Origin: Beta vulgaris subsp. vulgaris
Lineage: Eukaryota; Streptophyta; Magnoliopsida; Caryophyllales; Amaranthaceae
Assembly: GCF_026745355.1 (NCBI RefSeq)
Contig: NC_079206.1
Span: forward strand, 42,683,224 to 42,747,223
Length of the DNA stretch: 64,000 nucleotides
Direction: 5' to 3'
The notes beneath the pieces were generated by a model that worked only from the letters and a program-made list of their open reading frames with translations, was not told the origin of the DNA and did not search any database. Position 1 is the stretch's first letter. Each line of letters opens with the position of its first letter. Positions 20,346 through 31,575 of the stretch are shown in pieces. The translations under genes were made by a program, and so were the position numbers.

Positions 20346-20592
20346 CAACTTACCCAAAACCCCTTATTTTTTTACTCCCAATGATTAGACTGATTTACCA
20401 TACCCCAAAAAAATCAAAACTAAATTAAGTAGCCCAATCTACTCTTGCCACATGTCCACCATTATATAGCTTTGGCTGACAATTTATTGGGATGGACGGT
20501 CCATCCCAATGCCCAGTTCATTTTCTTATCTCTCTTCTTTGTACTCTCTCTCTCCTCATGGTCTGTCAGCAAATCAACCGCTGGTAATGCTC
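20266..20592. mobile_element. MITE with GAGCAT ends
   Basis: Starts GAGCATGTTCAATACTTA and ends CTGGTAATGCTC, flanked on both sides by TAA (20263-20265 and 20593-20595). Inverted repeats are short and imperfect. Its left half is half of the inverted repeat described separately, so it was probably inserted next to a relative. Confidence 0.55.
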
Positions 20593-20819
20593 TAAATTGT
20601 AGTTCCTTATATCATTTTACATAAAGTCTATGAGTAATCCATTAATATGAAATGAATATATTTAAAGACAAATGAGTGCATTTGCAAACACGTACAATTA
20701 AAACATGAGAGATAAAAGTATTTTTCCGTGATATTGTCAAATCAAGAAATATTTATCGCTTTTCATCAAAATCTAACTGAATTACTTGTGTACTAGTAGG
20801 ACTAGACACAAGAAATATT

Positions 20820-21080
20820 ATTTTTTAAAATCGCTGCCATAATAAACCGCTAATAGGTGTAGCAATTTACGTTAAATTAAGCCGCTACTCCTACTAATAG
20901 TTAATAAGGGAAGACCGCTAATGCACTTAGAGATCAATGAAAATAACCGTTAAAAGTAGTAGTGGTTTACTATTGTTATACGGTTTATTGTATATTTCTA
21001 TTGTCCTGACACTCATTTTGCGGCATGGAAACCGCTATGCTGAATAGCTGTTTATAACAACCACATCCTATATTATTGCT
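20820..21080. repeat. Cluster of AAACCGCTAAT-type motifs
   Basis: AACCGCTA, ACCGCTAATG, CCGTTAAAAG, GTGGTTTA and AAACCGCTATG recur in both orientations. The same motif (ATAAACCGCTAATG) reappears alone at about 26127-26140. This looks like a subterminal repeat block of a CACTA or similar DNA transposon that may once have spanned 20.8-26.2 kb. No clean terminus was found. Confidence 0.4.
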
Positions 21081-21139
21081 TTCTAATTATTGGCCAAATC
21101 GCTAGAGTAAAATTTACAAACAAGCTAATTTTGTTTTTG

Positions 21140-22085
21140 TTACAGGAAAGAAAAACTAGGACAAGCCCCTAATATGGGGCCCGGGGCAGCCTAAAACATC
21201 TATCCTTGCGGATGGTAAGAGTAAAATTGACAGAGAAAGGAGGAAACTTGTAGACGAGATTGTGAGCCGCATGACCTTCATGATCCATAAAATCCGCAGC
21301 CATATTTGCTTCCCTGAAACAGTGAAAAATAGAAAAACTATCAAAAGTTAACAGCTCGAGACTAGCATCATTCAGAAGGGTATTGATGGCCCATGGGGGT
21401 TTCAAAAACTTTTGTATGGCTTTGATATCAGAAATATTCTCGCTTTCTAAAGAAATATTTTGTAAATTACAAAAACGAGCAACCTTAATATCCTCCCAGA
21501 GACATGTAGCCTCAGCTGAACAATAGTAAACTAAGAAGGCAGAGAATTACAACCTGCAAGAACAACATCCCCCAAGTGATTTCGAATGACAAACCCAAAG
21601 GAGGTCCTCCCATCTTGGTATTTCGACCCATCAAAATTAATCTTAAACACACCCTTAGTAGGGGTGACCTAAACAGCACACTTTCTAGCATTAGCATTAA
21701 TCAAAGCCATGCTCTCCAATTTGCGAGGCTCGAGACAACAATTATTTGATAAACATAAATGCCATTCTTTGAAAAAATTATTAACAAGGATACTAATCTT
21801 GTGAACATTAAAAGATTCGTGCGAAAAAATAACTTTGTTCTGGGCAAACCAAATAAACCACCAGACAACAGCTAGCAAACATGTCTGGGAAGATCCTAAA
21901 AAGTCAAAACAAATTTCTAAAGTTGCTCGAAAAGAGTCCAAATTTACAGAGACTGGGATCTGAGGCCATCCATAATCCGCATCAAGCTGATGGAGAATAT
22001 CAAAGGCAAAAGAACACTGAAAAAAGAGATTATCCAAAAACTCTAATTTCATCAACATACCCTCACCCAAACACCAATTTCATCT
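21140..22085 (-). mobile_element. LINE remnant with RNase H (RVT_3-like) end
   Basis: Read on the minus strand in order: the end of a zinc-binding reverse-transcriptase motif (FFQCSFAFDIL), then VVWWFIWFAQNKVIF, an in-frame stop, an RNase H start (GVFKINFDGSKYQDG, shifted frame, near 21640) and its end (IFHCFREANMAADFM near 21310). This order is the C-terminus of plant L1-type LINEs that carry an RNase H domain. Frameshifts and stops make it a pseudogene. The reverse transcriptase core is missing. Confidence 0.75.
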
Positions 22086-22780
22086 AAGTACCAATTTCAT
22101 CCAAACGTCAATCACCAAACGCATATTATCTCAAATCATGAAGCCAAATTCACAAACTGACATGAAAATTTCCAATAAATCTAATACTCCAAGTGAATAG
22201 TACGAATATAGCATAGGTATGAGATTGAAATGAAAGTGTATAATCCAAGAGCAAAAATGATAATCAACAAGCTAATTATACAAGTACAAAGAGAAAATGT
22301 TAAACCTCCCTTTTTTTTGCATTGCAAGGTAGGTCTGTATGAACTAGGTGTTGACTCATAAAGCTTCACAATGACGTCAAGAGAAGGAATGGTGGCCGCC
22401 ATCATCAATACGTGCTCTGATAAGGCGAAGGCGAAATCAGTGGTGGTGATGATGTGACAAAAATTTGATGGGGTGTAGAACGCATAAAAATGAATGTATG
22501 GGCAGTATAAGTTGGCACGGGTCGCAAGATGTGGCCTTGTCGTACTCGTTCAATAGCGTCGATGCAGAGCCCCTTCATTGTCTGCATAGTCTACACATAC
22601 AACTGGTGCCCCATACCCAGGGGCAATGATTTAGCAGCCTCAATCACACTCATGCATCTGAGAGCAATATTACATAAAGTATGTGCCTACACAGTAAATG
22701 ATAACTTTGAAAGATAAATAAAATGAGAAACTAAAAGTCTTACACATACTTGAACTATGTCTACAGATTCGGCTGATAAT
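22086..22780. other. Unassigned stretch
   Basis: Only short open frames occur here. A C-rich motif region (ccccttcattgtctgcatag) and A+T-rich flanks give no family signature. It may belong to the adjacent mobile-domain remnant, but I cannot support this. Confidence 0.3.
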
Positions 22781-24450
22781 GCTGGAAGGTGGTCGCCTCA
22801 TGGCATCAATAATGTCTAACCTCGTGATGTGAGGCAACGATTCCATACCATATACTTGTTCATCGCATGAGTATGACCCGTGAATGGAGTCCCCTGAACA
22901 ACTTTGGTCTACCGCAAACCATGTTCTTCTATGTAAGTCCGAGGTATGAGTGACTAGTTCTTGTTATTCGACCTCTGATCCACGCTATGAATAAACCGTG
23001 CTCGTAGCACAAGTAGTCATGATCTTCTACTTGTATCCAAATTGGCGCATAACTCGATCTAATAAATGAAACTCCACAATTCAAAACAAAGCAGTGGAGT
23101 GAGTGTCCACCACACATACATATCGGTCAAATTAACAAATTGCAGGTTACAACTCCAACATTGCCTCATTATACGGCAGCTAAGTCATCTACAATACAGG
23201 TTTATAAAATTAGCTACGGTAGAGAGGTACTAATGTGCACAAGTTAAGTTATGAATATGCCATCATACGTGCTTGTCTATTTGATGGTCAAGCGTAACCG
23301 TGTAAGTGGGACCACGTGAGTTGCATCCACAATCGAATGCAAACAACTAGTAGTATATATTAATCTCCTTTAAAAAAATAGAAATAAATTATGTCAATAA
23401 ATATGAGATAGTGATTGATACCTGACGGCTAAGGGGTCAAAACACCAGTACAGGCTGCTAGCCTAAAATTGGAACGCCATCATCACCCTTCTTTTGTGGA
23501 GATACTAAAGGGTCCTGCACCTAGAAGGTGCACAGGTCCATGATCGAACCGGACCAAAATCGGTTTGGCCGGTGGATCAACATCTGCAAATTTTGTGAAC
23601 CGTGACTAGACCAAAATATTGCAGTGTAGTTCCAGTCCAAACCGGAATTTTTCGAGTCCGATCTGGTTTTCTACAGGAATCTGTATTTTTAAAAAAAGAA
23701 TAAAGCTTTTTTGCTTAGATTTAAATATATTTATAGATTCGATACACTTAAATTCAATAAATCTAAAAGCAATAATCCTACATGCAATAAAGATTATGTT
23801 TTAACTTCCTAATTTTCTAAGTTTTAAACTTTGTTTAAACCTATAAACTTAATTTTTTTATTAAAGAACATAAACTCCAGTCCGTGAACCCAGATCGGTA
23901 AATTTCGGGTTTGGACCGTGCTAAGTCGAAAACCCATAATTGTAATTTTTTTACAAACCAGAGATCGCACTGGAATTTTGGTTCGGTTCTGATCAAATTT
24001 TGATCTCGATCTAAAACTACACACCTCTATCCGTACCCGTGAGATCATATGCCTACTTATGTGTATGTGCTTCCACGTCCAAAGATGACTCAGCACCATA
24101 GGTCTACCTAACTCCTTGACACCCTTGTGGGATGCCCAATAGTTGTCGACACAATTATGCGAGTGTCTCACTACACTACCCCACCTTAATGACCTCATTA
24201 AGTCCAAACAACTCAAGAGTGGGCGACAAATTAGCTGGACTATATCTTCGCTCTTTTTAGCAAATAGTATCAACCCCACGAGTAGAAGTATATATGTAGG
24301 CCCGTGCGAATCTCTACACAATCTCCTCGCCAGCATCGATTGGGAACAAAAATAAATGTTGCCTAAGCCATGTCAACCTTAATGACGAACCCTGGAAAAT
24401 CTTAGGCTCGTGCTTTGAATGGTGGGTCACATCCCTAATGAACTATCCTT
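22780..24450 (-). pseudogene. Plant mobile domain (MAIN-like / PMD) remnant
   Basis: The minus strand from about 24420 down reads LRLTWLRQHLFLFPIDAGEE, a stop, then ARAYILLLVGLILF, the SLRWGSVV core and GRPMVLSHLWTWKHI. These blocks match, in order, the plant mobile domain found in MAIN-like proteins and in transposon-carried relatives: LRxxWL, then RAYxLxLxGxxLF, then WGSAVL, then LLQxWxWE. The frame has several stops and is interrupted by a likely hAT insertion at 23521-24029. Known family members act in the nucleus in silencing or meristem upkeep. This copy cannot make such a protein. Confidence 0.65.
23521..24029. mobile_element. Probable non-autonomous hAT element
   Basis: The left end tagaaggtgcacaggtcc and the right end ctacacacctcta are inverted and imperfect, with the TAGAGGTG type common in hAT elements. 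The interior near each end carries repeated aaccgg / gaaccgga motifs, also typical. The flanks tcctgcacc and tccgtaccc could be a decayed 8-9 bp target duplication. The whole call is tentative. Confidence 0.45.
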
Positions 24451-24553
24451 CCTTACCTAAACCCTAAACCTAACTATTTACTTTTTCGTCTGCTTTATTA
24501 ACTAAATTAACAAACCAAAATCAAGTCAATCCATAACTAAACATGCATGCTCA

Positions 24554-25545
24554 ATTTTCTTTTTGCTAAGTAATAGTATAAATCACCAAAACAAGTATAC
24601 AACCTGAGCTCTCCAAGCTAAGAGCAACCTAACTAGGTTGGCCCCCTTATAGAACTAGGAAATCATACAACAAACTATACAAGCATTTTAGCTAAAAAAA
24701 AATTCTCAAACCAAACATTGTCCTTTTGAGACATCTTTTTAGGATGCACTCATTTCACTCACATCTGAATTTTTGCTTTTAACTTCCTAAAAATCACTTC
24801 AGATCGCCACACAATCTGATTCCCCACAACTTCATTACGAGCCCACCAAAAGTAATAAACTAAACCAGCAAAAACAGCAGCCAACACCTTCTTCTCAAAA
24901 CCAGATCTTTTGTTTTGCTGAATAAACAAAATCTGCCTTTGAAGTACCTCATGAGTAGATGATATATTTCACCATCTCTTGACCATTTGGAGACAATCAG
25001 CAGCATATGCACATTGGAAAAACAAGTGATTATGCCCTTCACTGCCATGAGCACACACCATACAATTATCAGTCTCCACAACCCCTAACTGAACAAGAAT
25101 ATCTGTTGTTCTGAGTCTTTGGTACATTGCCAACCAGCTTATTAGCCTGTGTTTATGTATTACCAACCTATTTCAGATCACTTTATCCCAATGTATCACC
25201 TCATTTTCCCCTTTCATCTTTATATATACACTACTAATGCTGAACAGATTCATATCCCTGAATTCCTGCAGTGTATATAATGCCTTGATTTCATTTTAAA
25301 CCTTGCAAATTTGCTTCCAATACCAGCAACAATCAATAGGTGGTTCATATTCCCACCAATCTTGTGCTTTAATGTAAACTTCATTGATCCATTTGACCCA
25401 TAAGCTATCCTGTTTGGTAATGATAGCCCAAAATACTTAGCTAGTGCAGCTTTATTCTAGATTTGGATTTGTCTAACCCCTAGGCCACCCTCTTGCTTTG
25501 GAGTGTAAATTTTCTACCAAGCTATATTGCCTGCATGCTCAATTT
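24554..25545 (-). mobile_element. L1-type LINE 3' half (RT C-terminus, zinc-binding domain, tail)
   Basis: The minus strand shows, in order, KIYTPKQEGGLGVRQ near 25500, AALAKYFWAI, DSLWVKWINEVYIK near 25390, then a zinc-binding reverse-transcriptase motif LISWLAMYQRLRTTDILVQL..CMVCAHGSEGHNHLFFQC (25166-24990), ending in a 3' UTR. The tail is shared with the truncated copy at 1010-1219. Several stops are present and the catalytic reverse transcriptase is missing. Confidence 0.8.
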
Positions 25546-26576
25546 ATTAAAATTAGGTTTCCAATTCATGCAAAATCAACCAAATGTGTTTAACTACTAT
25601 GAAATACATAACAAAGACTAAATAAAAACAACGACTCATGAACTAACCCTACAAATCATACATGGTACTAATAATACTAATCATGAAACATTAATCAAAT
25701 CAACAACTAACCAATAAACTAACCACACTAACCAAAATAAATATGTAAAGAATATGAAATAGTAAACAAATTAAATGTAGAATTTTCAATGAAAAATATA
25801 CTAACCACACAAGGTGAGAAGTAAAGTAACAGGGGACTAGAATGACTCCAGCAACAGTGGAAATCGGCGGCGGAGGAGCGAACGGCGACGAGATATCGTT
25901 GGTGGCGAGGCAAGGTGCGCGAATTCGCCTGTTGAAGAGAGATAAAGGAAGGAGGAAATATCGTTCTTTCTTTCTTTTTCAAAAATAAACTACTAATTGC
26001 GCTGCAGGATGTTTTAAGGTCACAAAGTAAACAAGTACTTGAAGTTGCGGTTATGTTTATCGAACTACTACGGTAACAGTTTTGTTTTTTCATGCACCAT
26101 TAATAATAGTAGTAGTTCTCTAGGATAAACCGCTAATGTGAATAACAATTTTACTTCAGCAAAAAAAATCTCATGTTTAATCCTACATGAATGGTACGAC
26201 AAGAATTAGTTTAACGCAAAGTGTGAAATAAAATTTGCTTTTGCAATATATAGGAAAAATATTCTGATGATTTTGAAAAGTAATACCGTAATTCCACGGT
26301 GTCCATTGTTAGCAGAAACTTAGTAAATACGGGTCGATCCCACAGGGAGAGAATTTCTATCGATTTCCGCTTAATTATAATAAACTATCTCAGACAAAAG
26401 AATATTTGATTTGAATACTAGCTAAACAAGAGGCAAGTAATATCAAAATGTTGGTTTAGTAAATAAAATAAAAGTCTAGGGCATACGTTCGGTTCACATG
26501 CTCATACCATTCAAAGAACACAAATCAATTCAATAACAAATAAACTAGAGGGTGAGTAATTAAAGAATTGGTTAAG
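25546..26576. other. Unassigned repeat-derived DNA
   Basis: There is no supported gene. A block near 26290-26360 (ccgtaattccacggtgtcca, then gggtcgatcccacagggaga) has the look of a retroelement leader, but I cannot place it. Its junction with the truncated chromovirus-like RT is at about 26577. Confidence 0.35.
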
Positions 26577-27206
26577 CCTTCGGTATCCAGCTAAACCCAA
26601 GAAACTCCTTACGTCGGTGACGTTCTTAGGTTGAGGCCGATCGGTCACTGCTTGAATCTTCGATGGGTCTACGGAAACTCCTTCTTTTGATATCACATGA
26701 CCCCAAAATGATACTCTTTCCAACCAAAATTCACACTTTGAGAACTTGGCATACAATTGCTTTTCTCGAAGAATCTCCAATACTTTCCTCAATTGATCCT
26801 CATGATCTTCTTTATCCTTCGAGTACACCAATATATCGTCGATGAATACTATCACGAACTTATCCAAGTATGGCTGGAAAGTCCTATTCATGAGGTCCAT
26901 GAAAGCTGCTGGCGCATCAGTGAGGCCAAAAGGCATAACTGTGAACTCATAATGGCCATATCTCGTACGAAAGGCTGTTTTCGGAATGTCCTCTTCAACA
27001 ATTCGCAATTGGTGATATCCCGATCTCAAATAGATCCTTGAAAACACTGCTGCTCCTTGAAGTTGATCGAACAAATCCTCGATTCTCGGGAGCGGATATT
27101 TATTCTTTACCGTGACATTATTCAACTCCCTATAATCGATGCACAATCTCACCTTCAATTCTTTTTCCAATAATTCTTCCCGACAAACAATATTGGGGCT
27201 CCCCAA
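26577..27206 (-). pseudogene. Gypsy reverse transcriptase fragment
   Basis: The minus strand reads [34 protein letters not shown] and the catalytic FIDDILVYS, then ends at FLGLAGYRR. All reverse transcriptase motifs up to the thumb are present. The RNase H and integrase portions are cut off by the junction at about 26577. A frame break separates it from the protease, near 27155-27206 where the two frames overlap. Confidence 0.9.
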
Positions 27207-28416
27207 GGCGAAACACTAGGTCGAATGAACCCTTTTTCCAATAATTCCTCCAACTTCACCTTCAATTCTTGCATTTCTGCAGGTGCCATTCGGTACGGAG
27301 CCTTAGAGATAGGTCCTGTTCCCGGGGCCAAGTCGATTTTGAAGTTCACTTCTCTGACAGGCGGCATTCCAGGTAACTCTTCGGGAAATACATCAGGAAA
27401 CTCCTTTACTACCGGAATTTGAGTCAACTCCTCATTTTCCACGCTTACATCCCTTACTTGGCATAGGTAGACTGGGTAGCCTTTTCTAGGATAGATTTGA
27501 AGGTTCAAGCCAGAGATTATTTTGACATCATGCTGGAAGATTATGCCTTTGTAAGATATCCTATTTCCTTTTGGTCCTCTAAGAGATATTTTCTTGTTAT
27601 GACATTCGATTTTGGCCTTATACTTAGCTAACCAATCCATTCCCAAGATAATGTCAAAGTCTTTCAGGTCAAAAAGAATAAGGTCGGTCGGTAATTCAGT
27701 ACCAGCTATGACTAGAGGATACTTTGGAAAAGAGATTTACAAGAAACAGTTTCACCTGTGGGCATGGTTATATTGGCTCGACAAGACTGGGTAGACTCGA
27801 GGGGATACTTATTAACAAAAGTGCTAGAAATAAAAGAATGAGAAGCTCCTGAATCAAAGAGTACATAAGCAGGATTTGAGTTAACGAGAAAAGTACCAGT
27901 CACGACGTTAGCATCGGTGTCAGCTTCCATTCGGCTCATGACATTGATTCTTCCATTGGTGTAGCCTCCATTGCCATTCTTTCCATAGTTTCCATTCCCG
28001 CTTCCAAAAGAGCGATTGTTCTGGTTTCCGTTCTGTGCAGCATTTCCTCCATTAGGGCGGTTGTTAACGAAGTTTTGAATTCTATTTCCACCTCCATTGT
28101 TGCCATTGTTACCATTGTTTGCATTTGGTCCATTCTGAGTTTGCTTCTTGGGACAGTTGAAAGATTTGTGACCTACTTCTCCACACGCGAAGCATTTGAT
28201 CTGTTCACCCTGACAAGTGAATCCCGGATGGCTCTTGGCACACTTCCTGCAAATGAAGTTCTTTTGGATCCTATTTCCTTGTTGGGCTTGTGGTCCAGAA
28301 TTCTGATTGTTGCGGTTGTTGTAGCGTCCACCATTGTTGTTGTTGTTGGGCCTTTTATCGTACCCTTGGTTGTTGCTGTTGCTAGCAGGTTCCTTTCTTT
28401 TATGCCTACTTAGCAC
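27155..28416 (-). pseudogene. Gypsy gag C-terminus and aspartic protease
   Basis: The upstream frame (28416-27712) carries two knuckles, CRKCAKSHPGFTC (CX2CX3HX4C) and CFACGEVGHKSFNC (CX2CX4HX4C), then an Asn/Gly-rich linker and the protease active site LFDSGASHSFIS. The protease continues in another frame (27646-27155: MGMDWLAKY, then FPDVFPEELPGMPP), so at least one frameshift lies near 27650-27790. The first knuckle is one residue short of the canonical spacing. Confidence 0.88.
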
Positions 28417-28442
28417 TTCTTTCTCGCGCTGTAGAATTCTCT

Positions 28443-29222
28443 CTAAGTTTGAGGCCTTAGCATACGCATCCGCGAAAGTAGTTGAGTACTACATCCCATT
28501 CGAGTCTGAAGATCAAACTTAAGTCCGTCTTCAAACTTTTGAGCCTTAGTTCCTTCATCTGGAACTACAGTAGGACAGAAGCGAGCATACTCATTGAATT
28601 TTTGAGGCCTTAGCATACGAATCCGCGAAAGTAGTTGAGTACTACATCCCATTCGAGTCTGAAGATCAAACTTAAGTCCGTCTTCAAACTTTTGAGCCTT
28701 AGTTCCTTCATCTGGAACTACAGTCGGACAGAAGCGAGTATACTCATTGAATTTCTGAGCGTACTCTTGCACACTCATGTTGTATCTTTGGTTGAACCGA
28801 CTAAATTCATTGTATTTCTGCCTACAAATGTGCTCGGGGAAGAATCGAGCCTTAATTGCTATCTTAAACGCTTCCCAGTTAAAGTTCTCTTGAGCTTTAA
28901 CGACGGGTCCTATACTTTCCCACCAAGTATCAGCGTCCTCGTGCAAGTAAAAGGTTGCTTGGTCTATTTTCTGGGCCTCAGGCGTACCCGTGGCCGTGAA
29001 AATCTTTTCAATGTCTCTTATCCAATTTTCGAGAAGTAATGGATCTTCTCTACCAACAAAGGTTGGTGGTTTCAAGGCGGAAATCTTTTTCGCCATTGCA
29101 GCTTGCGGATCATCTCCATGGTGGTTGTTATTGAGCTAGTTTTGAAGAACTAAGCCAAAGTTTTGAGCTAGTTGCTCGAGAGTCCTAAGTCGCGCTGCAA
29201 CTTGTTCCGGAGTTTCGGCCAT
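28443..29222 (-). pseudogene. Gypsy gag N-terminus with internal duplication
   Basis: Gag starts at ATG 29222 (MAETPEQVAARLRTLEQL), meets a TAG at about 29138, and reopens at MAKKISALKPPTFVG. It includes ENWIRDIEKIF, the capsid helices and NMSVQEYAQKFNEY. The C-terminal capsid segment is present twice in frame. A frameshift near 28443 separates it from the knuckle region. Confidence 0.88.
28451..28756 (-). repeat. In-frame 153-bp tandem duplication within gag
   Basis: gaggccttagcatacg starts at 28451 and again at 28604, exactly 153 bases (51 codons) later. The copies differ by only a few substitutions (catccgcg versus aatccgcg, agtagga versus agtcgga). Both encode the FCPTVVPDEGTKAQKFEDG segment, so the reading frame is kept. 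Confidence 0.95.
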
Positions 29223-29605
29223 TTGGTTTTCTCGTCGCCTTACTCTAGATCGTGTATACACATATTGCATAAGCTACCTGCATCATTCACATTGGTGTTC
29301 CCACCATTCACATTGGTGTTCCCACCATTCACATTGATCCTTAAATAAGGCGTAATTCACATAAATACATAATCAAAGCTCATTCGATTCATTCTTTTGC
29401 ACACAGCATATTCAGATCATATACCAAAAGTTCATCATTTCATTACTCAAAAGAGTACCATGCACATTGCATTCATCACATAAGAGTCATCTTAGTTTTC
29501 ATAACTAAGAAATACTAGCATCACAAAGCAAATAAGTTAACACTAACGTTAATAAATCTACTAGTTTAGATTCCGAGTGGTTAAGACTAGCAAAGGTCGA
29601 AGGTT

Positions 29606-30112
29606 TTACTCTTCATCCTCGGACGGATCTTCTTCTTCATTTTCGTTTTCATTTTCACCAGGGTTTTCAATTGGTGGGGCAGGGCTTCTTTCTATTTCTT
29701 CATTGTCACTGTAGTCGGGTTCATCGTCATCCGAGGTTCTGTAGTCATTAAGCCACTTGGCTCTGGCATCGAGCATTCTTTTCTCCAGGTAACTCAACGT
29801 GAGATACCACTTCCCTTTCCATGTGTAGTGCTCATAGTTTGGCCTTCCATTTTTCAGAATATCCGAGTATTCGTTCTTAATTTCGGCATAAGGGCCACTG
29901 TTAGGGAGAGTGTGAATTAAGACATCGGCTTTCTTAGGCGGCGTGAGGTAATCCGAATACCCGTGACCTTCATTAAGGTGATAACATTTCATGGTTAAGC
30001 GTAACCTATAGATGTAAGCTGAAATCGACTCTCCAACCCTCGTCCTTAGAAGGTAAGGTCCTTGGCGTGGGGTTCTGGTGCATTTCCTGGCTGTCATACG
30101 TGTCCTGGCCAT
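29606..30112 (-). CDS. Uncharacterised 168-codon ORF between primer site and gag
   Basis: A complete ATG-to-stop frame of 507 bp in the leader of the chromovirus-like element, same orientation as gag, starting about 240 bases after the primer site. The N-terminus is strongly basic (MARTRMTARKCTRTPRQ). The middle has a folded-looking aromatic segment (YEHYTWKGKWYLTLSYLEKR). The C-terminus is a long acidic tail (DDDEPDYSD, then runs of Glu). I do not recognise a domain. It is intact although gag next to it is broken. It could be an extra leader ORF as known from some plant gypsy elements, or a captured host fragment. No splice or frameshift link to gag is visible. Confidence 0.6.
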   Translation of the reverse strand: MARTRMTARKCTRTPRQGPYLLRTRVGESISAYIYRLRLTMKCYHLNEGHGYSDYLTPPKKADVLIHTLPNSGPYAEIKNEYSDILKNGRPNYEHYTWKGKWYLTLSYLEKRMLDARAKWLNDYRTSDDDEPDYSDNEEIERSPAPPIENPGENENENEEEDPSEDEE

Positions 30113-30348
30113 CTAATAATATATAAACAATTAATAAGTACCTTTAACGAGTACTTTCATACATGCACACATAACCCATTCGTACCCATACCAGATCCTT
30201 AAGTCATATTTTAATCTTAATTTCATTTTTCCTAAATATTTTATTATCTTGACCTCCTAAACAAATTTTATGTTTAACCTAATAGATTCATTTTTCCTTA
30301 AGTTCTACATTTTAACAATATTAATCTTTCCCTAGTTAATCTAACTCC

Positions 30349-30360
30349 GCTCTGATACCA
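30349..30360 (-). other. Primer-binding site (tRNA-Met type)
   Basis: The minus strand reads TGGTATCAGAGC three bases after the LTR end (TTACA). It fixes the orientation and identifies the 30364-33715 block as the 5' LTR. Confidence 0.93.
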
Positions 30361-30806
30361 CTTTGTAACACCCTCGCCGACCCGAACCCTTTCTTATTCA
30401 GTAAAACTCGGGTTTTGGAGGAAAATAAATCCACGAGGGTTCGACTCGATGGGTGATGCTACCGCCGCAATTATCTCTTTGGAAATAAATGCAAGGCTAA
30501 GTTATAACACACCAACTCAAGTTCATTAATCATTACAACAAAGTAAATTATTCATTAAACATTACTAATTAATAAAGTGTTCAGAGTTCCAGCGGAAGCT
30601 AATCATATGCTAAGTGGATGACAACTCTAAATGATCTCCCTTTTGTTCCCCCGATCGATCACTCACCTGCACAAAAACATTGAAAAGAGACAAGAGAGAC
30701 AAGCTCCCAAAAATCAGAAAACTGAGTAAATCCAACTCTATCCCGTAAAATACTTAAGTTGAAAATACTTTGTAAAATAGTAGATTAATAGTTTAGGAAG
30801 TCATAG

Positions 30807-30868
<62 letters not shown>

Positions 30869-30870
30869 CA
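30807..30870. repeat. (CG)(CA)n(TA)n compound microsatellite
   Basis: About 5 GC units, then about 18 CA units, then about 11 TA units, inside the chromovirus-like LTR. Confidence 0.95.
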
Positions 30871-30929
30871 CTGAATAATCATATCATTAATTCAATTAAT
30901 CCAGTTATTCAAGGAGAGGAAAGAGAACG

Positions 30930-31040
30930 CCAGTAAGCCGGGGTCAATCCCCTGTAACCACTTACTTCATCATAGTAGGCCGGGGAAACCCCCTGTAACC
31001 ACCTACTTGTAGGCCGGGGAAACCCCTGTAACCACCTACG
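30930..31040. repeat. Three-copy short tandem repeat
   Basis: The unit TAGGCCGGGGAAACCCCTGT plus AACCACCTAC occurs three times, the first copy diverged (aagccggggtcaatcccctg). Each unit carries an internal GGGG..CCCC dyad. There are no unique spacers. Confidence 0.85.
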
Positions 31041-31439
31041 AAAAATCATAATGGCCATAACTGAGTCCCTAGTGTGCACACCCCTTCTACTTGGATCACA
31101 ACAAGATAGAAGGAAGACAGTAACAGAATATTCAGCATAGTAACCAGAGAACCTGTAAGGGGCCGCTGAACCACTCATACAGGGCAACCTGTTCATCATT
31201 TCCCTCCGATATTTCACTTTACGTGATTAACATCTTTTAATTCACGTCATCACATAAATCACGTACACATTTACGTCATCTTGTTCAATCCAGTGTGAAC
31301 ATTTCCAATCCATCACAATCTCAATTCATTCATAGAGATTTCAATAACTCATTTCATATTCACAATCATCACTTTCAGATTCATTTATCACTTCAGATTC
31401 ACGATCATTTCATTATCACAAGTTCTCATCAATTCCAAC

Positions 31440-31575
31440 TTCAATAAATCTCATTATTAATAATATTCATAAATAAAGTAATAATAATAACAATAATAAT
31501 AATCATAATAATAATAATAATCATAATAATAATAATAATCATAATAATAATCATAATAATAATCATATCATTATT
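31440..31575. repeat. ATA/ATC trinucleotide-rich array
   Basis: Repeats of aataataataatcataat within the LTR. Low-complexity sequence. Confidence 0.9.

Noticed and set aside
20784..20812. Small palindrome cttgtgt..acacaag with CTAGTAGG as a CACTA terminus
   Set aside because: The order of bases does not give CACTA at an element end and no partner was found.
26663..29039. Plus-strand open frames of 60-134 codons
   Set aside because: They are antisense to recognisable gypsy gag, protease and reverse transcriptase.
30930..31040. Possible CRISPR-like array
   Set aside because: Only three adjacent copies with no unique spacers, inside a plant LTR.
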